Shown here one piece after another: positions 13,728 to 22,132 of a DNA stretch of 22,132 bases. The notes below the pieces were generated by a model, which saw nothing but the letters and a program-made list of their open reading frames with translations, had not been told where the DNA came from and ran no database searches. Made by a program: the position numbers and the translations under genes. How positions within the stretch are numbered: position 1 is the stretch's first letter; each line of letters opens with the position of its first letter. This DNA comes from an uncultured Acidimicrobiaceae bacterium (lineage in GTDB: Bacteria > Actinomycetota > Acidimicrobiia > Acidimicrobiales > Ilumatobacteraceae). The stretch is from contig CAIXHI010000295.1 of assembly GCA_903919215.1 (NCBI GenBank), positions 1 to 22,132 on the forward strand, in the 5' to 3' direction.

Positions 13728-14401
13728 TCGTACACCCCTCGGGCCTGGTCGCGCACGATGACACCGCGGTCGAACTGGATGACTCGCTTGCGCATCATGT
13801 TCACGATTCGTTGGTCGTGGGTAGCCATCACGACGGTGGTGCCCGTCTTGTTGATCCGGTCGAGCAGACGCATGATGCCCTCGCCGGTAGCCGGATCAAG
13901 GTTGCCGGTGGGTTCGTCGGCCAGGAGGATCAGTGGCCGGTTGACGAACGCTCGGGCGATGGAGACACGCTGCTGCTCGCCGCCAGACAGCTGGTGCGGG
14001 AAGCGCTCTTGCTTGCCACCCAGACCGACGAGTTCCAGCACCGCCGGCACCTGCTGGCGGATGACGTGCCGCGGTTTGCCGATGACCTCCAACGCAAACG
14101 CGATGTTCTCGAACACGGTCTTGTTGGCCAGCAGCTTGTAGTCCTGGAAGATGTTGCCGATGTTGCGCCGCAGGTGCGGCACCTTGCTGTCGGGCATGTC
14201 GTTGATGTTGCGACCAGCCACCCAGACGGCGCCCTTCTCTGGGCGCTCCTGACGGTTCATCAACCGCAGCATCGTGCTCTTCCCGGAGCCGGATGGACCG
14301 ACCATGAACACGAACTCGCCCTTGGCGATATCGAAGTTCGCGTCGCGGAGCGCGGTCACCTCCGTGGAGTAGGACTTGGTGACGTTTTCGAGTCGGATCA
14401 T
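13724..14401 (-). CDS. ftsE: cell division ATP-binding protein FtsE
   Basis: A 225-residue ABC ATPase. Walker A is GPSGSGKS at 35-42, the signature LSGGEQQR lies near 133 and Walker B (LILLADEPTGNLD) near 155, followed by the H-loop MATHDQRIV. FtsE pairs with FtsX at the divisome. ATG 14399-14401 is chosen: GGAG lies 8 nt upstream and homologues begin with MIRLENVTKSY, while the longer open frame adds unrelated residues. It sits 64 nt downstream of prfB. Confidence 0.95.
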   Translation of the reverse strand: MIRLENVTKSYSTEVTALRDANFDIAKGEFVFMVGPSGSGKSTMLRLMNRQERPEKGAVWVAGRNINDMPDSKVPHLRRNIGNIFQDYKLLANKTVFENIAFALEVIGKPRHVIRQQVPAVLELVGLGGKQERFPHQLSGGEQQRVSIARAFVNRPLILLADEPTGNLDPATGEGIMRLLDRINKTGTTVVMATHDQRIVNMMRKRVIQFDRGVIVRDQARGVYE

Positions 14402-14465
14402 GGACGCATCTCCACGTAGGTCATCGGCTTTCGTTCCGTCCGCAAGCTGGCCAACGGTACTCCAC

Positions 14466-15566
14466 TCACTCCGCCTCGCGGCGTCGCCAGCGGAGGTATC
14501 CCTCCATGAACTCGTCGAGGTCGCCGTCGAGCACACCGTCGATCTGACTGGTCTCGACCTCAGTGCGCAGGTCTTTGACCATCTGGTACGGCTGCACCAC
14601 GTACGAGCGAATCTGGCTGCCCCACCCGACCTGGGCCTGACGACCAGCGATCCGCGCGAGCTCGGCCTCGTGCTCTTCTTCGATCTTCGCCGCCACCATC
14701 GCCTTCAGCCGGTTCAGCGCCTTCTCGCGGTTCTGCAGTTGGCTGCGCTCTTCCTGACTGTTGGCCACCATGCCCGTGGGCCGGTGGATCAGGCGGACTG
14801 CCGAGGAGGTCTTGTTGATGTGCTGGCCGCCGGCACCACTGGCTCGGTACACCTGCATCTCGATATCGGACTCGTTGATCTCGATATCGGGAGCATCCAT
14901 CACCGGCCACACCTGCACAGCAGCAAAGCTGGTCTGGCGACGACCCTGGTTGTCGAACGGGCTGATCCGCACGAGACGATGCGTGCCGCGCTCGCTGGTC
15001 ATCATCCCGTACGCATAGCGACCGGTGATGGTGAACTCGGCCGACATGATGCCCGCCTCGGTGGCCGGGCTGATCTCGTCGACCTCCAGTTGGTAGCCGC
15101 GACGCTCGGCCCAGCGCGAGTACATGCGCAGCAGGATCTCGGCCCAGTCCTGTGCATCGACGCCGCCGTCCTTGGCGTTGATCTGCACAATGCAGTCCGC
15201 CTCGTCGTGTTCTCCGGTGAACAGGCTGCGCAGGTCGAGCAACCGCAGCTGCTCGCTGATGGCCTTCACCGCTGCCTCGATATCGCCCTCTTGGCTCTCA
15301 TCGTCGACCTCGCGTGCCATCTCGTGCAGCAACTCGACATCCTCGAGCGCACCGCTGAGCGTGTCGAAGGTGTCGAGATCGCCCTTGACGTTGGAGTACT
15401 CGCCATTGACCTTCTTGGCCAGATCCTGGTCGTCCCACAGGTCGGGGCGCGACACCTCCATCTCCAACTCGGAGAGGCGAGTGCGGCCGTAGGAGATCTT
15501 CAAGTAGCCCTCGGCTTCGCCGAGGCGGCGACGCAGGTCTTTCAGATCGTCGGAGAAATCACGCAT
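14466..15566 (-). CDS. prfB: peptide chain release factor 2
   Basis: Terminates translation at UGA and UAA. The 366-residue protein has the N-terminal helical domain, the RF2-type stop-codon-reading tripeptide SPF near residue 200 (RISPFDNQGRRQTSFA) and the GGQ peptidyl-tRNA hydrolysis motif near 245 (SGAGGQHINKTSSAVRLIH). The frame is continuous from ATG 15566, so the programmed frameshift that autoregulates E. coli prfB is absent. It begins 13 nt after the secA stop with a GAAGGG-like ribosome site overlapping that region, so it is probably cotranscribed with secA. Confidence 0.95.
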   Translation of the reverse strand: MRDFSDDLKDLRRRLGEAEGYLKISYGRTRLSELEMEVSRPDLWDDQDLAKKVNGEYSNVKGDLDTFDTLSGALEDVELLHEMAREVDDESQEGDIEAAVKAISEQLRLLDLRSLFTGEHDEADCIVQINAKDGGVDAQDWAEILLRMYSRWAERRGYQLEVDEISPATEAGIMSAEFTITGRYAYGMMTSERGTHRLVRISPFDNQGRRQTSFAAVQVWPVMDAPDIEINESDIEMQVYRASGAGGQHINKTSSAVRLIHRPTGMVANSQEERSQLQNREKALNRLKAMVAAKIEEEHEAELARIAGRQAQVGWGSQIRSYVVQPYQMVKDLRTEVETSQIDGVLDGDLDEFMEGYLRWRRREAE

Positions 15567-15579
15567 GGACGGTTGCCCT

Positions 15580-18369
<2,790 letters not shown>

Positions 18370-18496
18370 GCGGGACGGAATCCTACCTGCGGTGCTTGCA
18401 CGAGCCTTGGCATGACCTGCCCAGCGACCAGACTTCCACGATCTCCGGGACCGCCCGCGCCCCTACCGAACAGGCCGAGATGGGTGTGCGGACCGA
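18370..18496 (-). promoter_or_regulatory. secA upstream region
   Basis: This 127-nt gap between comF and secA should hold the secA promoter. TAGGAT (18380-18385, minus strand) fits a -10 and lies 10 nt before ATG, so the leader would be only a few bases. Many actinobacteria have a ribosome hibernation factor gene between comF and secA; none is present here. No hairpin terminator for comF is evident. Confidence 0.4.
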
Positions 18497-19129
18497 TCAG
18501 CTGGCCCTGGCCAAGCTGGATGCCCAGCCCGAGCGCACCGCCGCGGTGGATGATGCGCGGTCCGGCGTGGCAGCTGCAGCGACGCACACGACCTCGGCGA
18601 TACCAGCACCCAGCAGTGCGTCGCGCGCTGCGCACAGCGTGGCCCCGGTGGTGACCACATCGTCCACGAGGAGCACCCGCAAGTGCGGCGACACCGGGCG
18701 CGCACGGAACTGCGGAGCATTCAAGCGCTCGGCCCGAGTGTGCCCGGTCTGCGACGGGCCATGGCTGCGATACAGCAGCCGACGACAGGGCACCCCCAAC
18801 TCGTGCGCAACTGCTCGCGCCAGCAACTCGGCCTGGTCGTAGCCCCGGGTACGTGACCGCGAGGCACTCGTGGGCGCCCACGTGACGACATCGACCCGAC
18901 CGACGTGCAGCCGGCGCACCATCAGCGCCGCCAGCACCTTTGCCACAGCGCGCCGATTGCGGTACTTGAGGCCATGAACGACCTCACGCGCAACCCCCTC
19001 GAAACGCAGCGGGGCAAGCACCCCGCCATCCCCAACCTGGGCTTTCGCGCTCGCAAGCGAGAAGCGGCAGCGGCGGCACAGGACGTCGCCGGGCTGATTG
19101 CAACCGGCGCAGGAAGTGGTGAACATCAT
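18497..19129 (-). CDS. comF: ComF-family phosphoribosyltransferase-like protein
   Basis: A 210-residue ComF/GntX-like protein. A four-cysteine zinc knuckle opens it (Cys7, 10, 18, 21: CAGC and CRRC), followed by LRFEGVAREVVHGLKYRNRRAV at 40-61 and RSRTRGYDQAELLARAVA near 90-107, and by the PRPP-binding motif VLLVDDVVTTGATL at 151-164. The family is tied to DNA uptake in competent bacteria but is widespread in non-competent ones, so its role here is unknown. The second codon is also ATG and could be the start. It diverges from the YczE-like gene across 51 nt. Confidence 0.92.
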   Translation of the reverse strand: MMFTTSCAGCNQPGDVLCRRCRFSLASAKAQVGDGGVLAPLRFEGVAREVVHGLKYRNRRAVAKVLAALMVRRLHVGRVDVVTWAPTSASRSRTRGYDQAELLARAVAHELGVPCRRLLYRSHGPSQTGHTRAERLNAPQFRARPVSPHLRVLLVDDVVTTGATLCAARDALLGAGIAEVVCVAAAATPDRASSTAAVRSGWASSLARAS

Positions 19130-19168
19130 GGTGCAATGAGTACCAGGGGGGTCTCACAGGGTTTCCGG

Positions 19169-19174
19169 TAACGT
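19169..19174 (+). promoter_or_regulatory. -10 box of the YczE-like gene (leaderless)
   Basis: TAACGT fits TANNNT and lies 6 nt before the GTG start at 19181, with no ribosome site between. It supports GTG as the first codon. Confidence 0.6.
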
Positions 19175-19180
19175 CGCCAT

Positions 19181-19807
19181 GTGTTCCTCCCGCTGCCTGC
19201 AGACCGCCTCCCTGAGCGGATCCTGCGCTGCATGGTCGGCTTGGCGATGTTCGGACTGGGCATCAGCATGTTCATCACCTCCGAACTCGGTCTCGCCGCC
19301 TGGGACGTGTTCCACCAGGGGTTCGGCCGTAAGACGGGTATCCCCACGGGCATCGTCATCGAACTGACGGGTGCGGTCATTGTGCTGCTGTGGATCCCGC
19401 TGAAGGAGAAGATGGGCCTCGGCACGTTGCTGAACGCGATCGAGATCGGGCTGGTGGTGTACCTCATCGACGATCACCTCCCCCACTCGAACCTGCTCGT
19501 CGTGCGCTTCGCGTATCTCGGCGTTGGCCTGCTGTCCATCGCGATCGGCACCGGTCTGTACATCGGCGCCGGCCTCGGCTCGGGCCCACGCGACGGGTTG
19601 ATGCTCGGGCTGGCCAAGCGCGGCATCAGCGTGCGCGTCGCGCGCACGGGTATCGAGCTGGTGGTGCTCGCCGCTGGCCTCGCCCTCGGCGGCGCAATCG
19701 GTATCGGCACGGTGGCCTTCACCTTCGGCATCGGCCCGCTGGTGCATGTGTGCATGCCCAGGCTGCGCCTCCGAGGCGACGTGACAGTGCTCGCCAGCGC
19801 CCACTGA
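19181..19807 (+). CDS. YczE/YitT-like integral membrane protein
   Basis: A 208-residue protein with five or so hydrophobic helices and the repeated YczE-family pattern: GLAMFGLGISMFITSELGLAAWDVFHQG near 20-47, and a second half carrying GTGLYIGAGLGSGPRDGLMLGLAKR near 122-146. The family is found next to regulators or comF in many bacteria; some members are linked to antibiotic production or secretion, but no transport reaction is established. The start is GTG, set by the -10 box 6 nt upstream. A C-rich tract and a strong hairpin follow the stop and could end transcription. Confidence 0.85.
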   Translation: MFLPLPADRLPERILRCMVGLAMFGLGISMFITSELGLAAWDVFHQGFGRKTGIPTGIVIELTGAVIVLLWIPLKEKMGLGTLLNAIEIGLVVYLIDDHLPHSNLLVVRFAYLGVGLLSIAIGTGLYIGAGLGSGPRDGLMLGLAKRGISVRVARTGIELVVLAAGLALGGAIGIGTVAFTFGIGPLVHVCMPRLRLRGDVTVLASAH

Positions 19808-19816
19808 CCCACGGCG

Positions 19817-19839
19817 CCCCACCCCCACCCCCAGCCCCC
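19817..19839 (-). other. potential G-quadruplex tract
   Basis: Four C-runs on the plus strand (4, 5, 5 and 5 bases, at 19817-19820, 19822-19826, 19828-19832 and 19835-19839) are separated by only 1, 1 and 2 bases. The minus strand therefore has four G-runs with very short loops, a canonical quadruplex pattern, and the plus strand could form an i-motif. It lies 10 nt after the YczE-like gene and directly before the left palindromic element. Confidence 0.6.
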
Positions 19840-19841
19840 AG

Positions 19842-19890
19842 CCGTTCGTGTCCCACACCGGCCACGGGGCGCCGTGGCCGGTGTGTGGCC
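19842..19890 (+). repeat. palindromic element, left copy
   Basis: A 49-base element made of the head CCGTTCGTGTC (19842-19852), one spacer base, a perfect 14-bp stem (19854-19867 with 19872-19885) around the loop GGCG, and a 5-base tail. An inverted copy lies at 20828-20876 with the same length and no gaps in alignment; I count 41 of 49 positions identical. The hairpin could also end transcription of the YczE-like gene, but no T-run follows it. Confidence 0.85.
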
Positions 19891-19910
19891 AGGGCAGGGT
19901 GAATTGCCGG

Positions 19911-19939
19911 AAGGAGGTGCCCGCTGTCCCCAGTTGGGG
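19911..19939 (+). promoter_or_regulatory. strong ribosome site plus mini-hairpin before the nuclease-like gene
   Basis: AAGGAGGT at 19911-19918 is a full anti-16S match, but lies 22 nt before ATG 19941, too far for normal use. CCCC-AGTT-GGGG at 19928-19939 could fold into a 4-bp hairpin, which would cut the effective spacing to about 10 nt. No in-frame start codon lies at normal distance from the ribosome site. Confidence 0.4.
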
Positions 19940-19940
19940 C

Positions 19941-20867
19941 ATGGAACGCTCACTTTCCCTCGTTGAGGTCGGCAATCGAAATGGTGGTCTGGTGACCGAC
20001 AGCGACGCGCTCGGGCTCATGGGACCCGAGGCGTGGCGTCGACGGCAGGACGGCGGCCTGTGGTTGGAGGTGGCACCGCACCACTACCGCCACGTGGCGA
20101 CGCCCTTGACCTTCGACATGCAGGCACGCGCCGGAGCAGCCTGGCTCGGTCACCGGGGAGCACTGTTCGGATCTTCGGCACTGATGTGGCTCGGTGTTGA
20201 GGTGCCGACGCCGGACCATGCAGAGTTCCTGGTGCCCAGAGGTCGCCGTTCGATCCGGAGCTTGGTCCTGCACACCACGACACGGTGGGACGAGCGCGAC
20301 GTACTCCGTCACAAGGGCCTGCGGACGACGACCGCAGCGAGGGCGATCATCGACTGGGCCACGCAAGGAGCGAGCGCCAGGGATCTCGAGCGTGCCATCG
20401 ACAGCGCGATTCGGCTTCGCCGAACGGCGCTCTCGCGGCTGACCGCCCGGCTGGGCGATCTCAGCGGCTCAGGGCGCGGAGGCGTCGTGCTGCTACGGGA
20501 GCTCCTCTTGGACAGCGGAGGTGAGTCGTACCTCGAGCGTCGCTTTCTCCAACTGGTGCGGCGCGTCGGCCTTCGCCGCCCGCAGACACAGGTCGTGTTC
20601 CGAGCGAACGGCACGACGGTCGCCCGCGTCGACTTCCGCTTCCCAGGCACCAACGTCATCGTCGAAGTCAGCGGACGACTTGGCCATTCATCGGACAGCG
20701 ACCGCCGCAAGGATGCCCGGCGACGGAACCATCTCCAGCAAGCTGGTCAGATCGTCCTGGAGTTCACCACCGCGGATGTCATCGAGACGCCAGACCACGT
20801 CCTCCACGTACTCATCCGATCCCTTCCGGACACACAACGTCCACGGGGCTCCGTGGTCCGTGTGTGA
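19941..20867 (+). CDS. DUF559-type (Vsr/PD-(D/E)XK-like) nuclease-domain protein with AbiEi-like N-terminus
   Basis: A 308-residue protein. Residues 5-150 resemble the N-terminal winged-helix and AbiEi-antitoxin-like region common in actinobacterial DUF559 proteins (GGLVTDSDALGLMGPEAWRRR, then HRGALFGSSALMWLG and TTTAARAIIDWAT). Residues 195-285 resemble the DUF559 endonuclease-like domain: ESYLERRFLQLVRRVGL at 195-211, Asp231 in VDFRFP, Glu242 in VEVSGRLGH, DRRKDARRRNHLQQAGQIVLEFT at 254-276. Asp231 and Glu242 would be metal ligands; the usual Asp of EVDG is Ser244, so activity is not certain. Only genes of this type in the window have such a strong ribosome site and no TANNNT start. The last 13 codons and the stop lie inside the right palindromic element. 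Function unknown; nucleic-acid cleavage or toxin-antitoxin roles are possible. Confidence 0.75.
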   Translation: MERSLSLVEVGNRNGGLVTDSDALGLMGPEAWRRRQDGGLWLEVAPHHYRHVATPLTFDMQARAGAAWLGHRGALFGSSALMWLGVEVPTPDHAEFLVPRGRRSIRSLVLHTTTRWDERDVLRHKGLRTTTAARAIIDWATQGASARDLERAIDSAIRLRRTALSRLTARLGDLSGSGRGGVVLLRELLLDSGGESYLERRFLQLVRRVGLRRPQTQVVFRANGTTVARVDFRFPGTNVIVEVSGRLGHSSDSDRRKDARRRNHLQQAGQIVLEFTTADVIETPDHVLHVLIRSLPDTQRPRGSVVRV

Positions 20868-20876
20868 CACGAACGG
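20828..20876 (-). repeat. palindromic element, right copy (inverted)
   Basis: Read on the minus strand it has the same head CCGTTCGTGTC (20866-20876 on the plus strand), spacer, imperfect 14-base stem arms, 4-base loop and 5-base tail as the left copy. Its arms are less complementary, with about 11 of 14 positions able to pair. It covers the last 13 codons of the nuclease-like gene and its stop, and ends 14 nt before the cysE stop, so it could also serve as a terminator between the convergent genes. Confidence 0.85.
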
Positions 20877-20890
20877 GATGATGTTGGCGG

Positions 20891-21592
20891 TCAGATCGAG
20901 AAGTCGAGGCCGCTCCACACACCGTCGGCGCTGCGATGCACCGCCGACGCTGAGGGCGAGCCGCTCATCGCAGTCTCCAACTCGTCGACGCGATCGAGCA
21001 GCGACGACAGGCTGGCGCCCACCAGGTCGGGCAGGACGGCCTCATCGAGATCGGGTTCCGACACCGCGTTGTTGACACGACTGCGCGACACGATCTGACC
21101 CGGCACGCCGACCACCACCGACTTCGCGGGCACGGCCCGCACGACCACGGAGTTGGCACCGATGCGACTGTCGTCCCCGACGACGATCGCGCCGAGCACC
21201 TTGGCTCCCGCACCGATGATCACGCGATCGCCGATCGTCGGGTGTCGCTTGTGTCCGCGATCGAGCGTCGTGCCACCCAGGGTGACCCCGTGATAGATCG
21301 TGACATCATCGCCGACCTCGGCGGTCTCGCCGATCACGACGCCCATGCCATGATCGATGAACAATCCAGAGCCCAACGTGGCACCGGGGTGGATCTCGAT
21401 ACCGGTGAACTTGCGCGCCAGTTGGGAAACCGCGCGAGCGATGAAGTGTTGGTCGCGCAGCCACAACCGATGCGCCACGCGGTGGGCCCAGATGGCGTGG
21501 ACGCCGGGATACAACAACGCAACTTCCAACAACGAACGCGCCGCCGGATCTCGATCACGCGCAGCGTGGAGATCGCGTCGCCAGGAACTCAT
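20891..21592 (-). CDS. cysE: serine O-acetyltransferase
   Basis: Transfers acetyl from acetyl-CoA to serine, giving the substrate of cysteine synthase. The 233-residue protein has a short N-terminal helical part, then a left-handed hexapeptide-repeat domain from about 62 to 165: GIEIHPGATLGSGLFIDHGMGVVIGETAEVGDD, HGVTLGGTTLDRGHKRHPTIGD and IIGAGAKVLGAIVVGDDSRIGANSVV. His81 and His117 correspond to His158 and His193 of E. coli CysE as I recall them, with Glu66 in place of the dyad Asp. The 60-residue C-terminal tail is longer than in many short-type enzymes and ends in Ile, the residue that lets CysE tails enter the CysK active site. It starts 15 nt after the cysK stop, so the two are cotranscribed. 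Confidence 0.95.
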   Translation of the reverse strand: MSSWRRDLHAARDRDPAARSLLEVALLYPGVHAIWAHRVAHRLWLRDQHFIARAVSQLARKFTGIEIHPGATLGSGLFIDHGMGVVIGETAEVGDDVTIYHGVTLGGTTLDRGHKRHPTIGDRVIIGAGAKVLGAIVVGDDSRIGANSVVVRAVPAKSVVVGVPGQIVSRSRVNNAVSEPDLDEAVLPDLVGASLSSLLDRVDELETAMSGSPSASAVHRSADGVWSGLDFSI

Positions 21593-21607
21593 TTCGGTCA
21601 GATCCGC

Positions 21608-22132
21608 TCAGTCGGCCAGATCGGCGTACAGCGCCGTCGAGAGGTAGCGCTCACCGAAGCTGGGAATGATGACCACGATCCGCTTGCCGGCGTTCTCGGG
21701 GCGATTGGCCACCTGCAACGCGGCCCACACGGCGGCACCACTGGAGATACCGACCAACACACCCTCTTCTTTGCCCATGCGGCGAGCGATGGCGAAGGCA
21801 TCATCGTTGGTGACCTGGATGACCTCGTCGGTGACCGACATATCCATGTTTTTCGGGATGAAACCGGCACCGATGCCCTGGATCGGATGCGGGCCCTTCG
21901 GCCCACCCGAGAGCACGGGCGAGGCGGCCGGTTCGACGGCGACGACCTTGAGGTTCGGGTTGAGTTCCTTCAACCGCGCTCCGGCCCCGCTGATGGTGCC
22001 GCCAGTGCCGACACCGCCGACGAAGAAGTCGACGTTGCCATCAGTGTCGCGCCAGATCTCCTCGGCCGTGGTGGTGCGGTGGATCGCCGGGTTCGCCGGG
22101 TTCTCGAACTGCTGGGGCATGAAGTATTTCGG
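21608..22132 (-). CDS. cysK: cysteine synthase A, C-terminal part (cut by window edge)
   Basis: Replaces the acetate of O-acetylserine with sulphide to make cysteine, using PLP. The 174 residues present are the C-terminal part: PKYFMPQQFENPANPAIHRTTTAEEIW, the PLP phosphate-binding GGVGTGGTISGAG, VEPAASPVLSGG, GIGAGFIPKNMD and GISSGAAVWAALQVA. The PLP lysine and the substrate loop lie in the missing N-terminal part beyond 22132. The gene is upstream of cysE on the same strand, an order common in bacteria, and the two enzymes usually form the cysteine synthase complex. Confidence 0.94.
   Translation of the reverse strand, partial: PKYFMPQQFENPANPAIHRTTTAEEIWRDTDGNVDFFVGGVGTGGTISGAGARLKELNPNLKVVAVEPAASPVLSGGPKGPHPIQGIGAGFIPKNMDMSVTDEVIQVTNDDAFAIARRMGKEEGVLVGISSGAAVWAALQVANRPENAGKRIVVIIPSFGERYLSTALYADLAD

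Noticed and set aside
15490..15566. Programmed frameshift near the start of prfB
   Set aside because: The frame is open from ATG to the end with no internal TGA, so no frameshift is needed.
19848..19940. N-terminal extension of the nuclease-like protein starting at ATG 19848
   Set aside because: Those codons fall in the left palindromic element and the ribosome site; ATG 19941 gives the family-like N-terminus. The resemblance of its peptide to a minus-strand peptide at 20820-20880 only reflects the inverted DNA repeat.

Overview
The window is about 66% GC, gene-dense, and has tight ATGA/GTGA overlaps. Several genes carry a TANNNT -10 box 6-8 nt before the start codon, which suggests leaderless transcripts. 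MenB, a truncated haemoglobin O, a CofE-type F420 ligase and a secA-prfB-ftsE-ftsX string together point to an aerobic high-GC actinobacterium. The class Acidimicrobiia (Ilumatobacter-like) is my best guess, made from protein style only. No tRNA, rRNA, CRISPR array or recognisable insertion sequence was seen, and no stretch over 300 bases lacks a gene.

Layout. (1) 1-1463, plus strand: the tail of an unidentified gene, an Lrp/AsnC regulator and pseudouridine-5'-phosphate glycosidase, coupled by overlaps. (2) 1486-6360, minus strand: a six-gene respiratory operon, in transcription order a cupredoxin lipoprotein, a two-TM protein, a GltD-like FAD/NAD(P)/Fe-S oxidoreductase, cytochrome b, Rieske protein and a membrane-anchored monohaem cytochrome c. 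It looks like a quinol:cytochrome c oxidoreductase with an added NAD(P)/ferredoxin-type module and its own copper carrier, and differs from the standard actinobacterial QcrCAB. (3) 6502-8430, plus: a lipoprotein fusing a GDPD-like domain to a PHB-depolymerase/LpqC-type esterase. (4) 8447-12802: SRPBCC protein, CofE, alpha/beta hydrolase, divergent menB, truncated haemoglobin and a crotonase-family enzyme. (5) 12828-18369, minus: ftsX, ftsE, prfB and secA, the core division, termination and secretion genes. (6) 18497-19807: comF and a divergent YczE-like membrane protein. (7) 19814-20876: a small accessory island with a C-rich/G-quadruplex tract and a DUF559-type nuclease-like gene bracketed by two inverted copies of a 49-bp palindromic element. 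(8) 20891-22132, minus: cysE downstream of cysK (cut by the window edge), the two steps from serine to cysteine.

Two parts look least ordinary. One is the cytochrome b/Rieske operon with its GltD-like subunit. The other is the nuclease-like gene between inverted hairpin repeats, whose stop codon lies inside one repeat. That resembles a small mobile or domesticated palindromic-repeat unit. Both functional readings are inferences.
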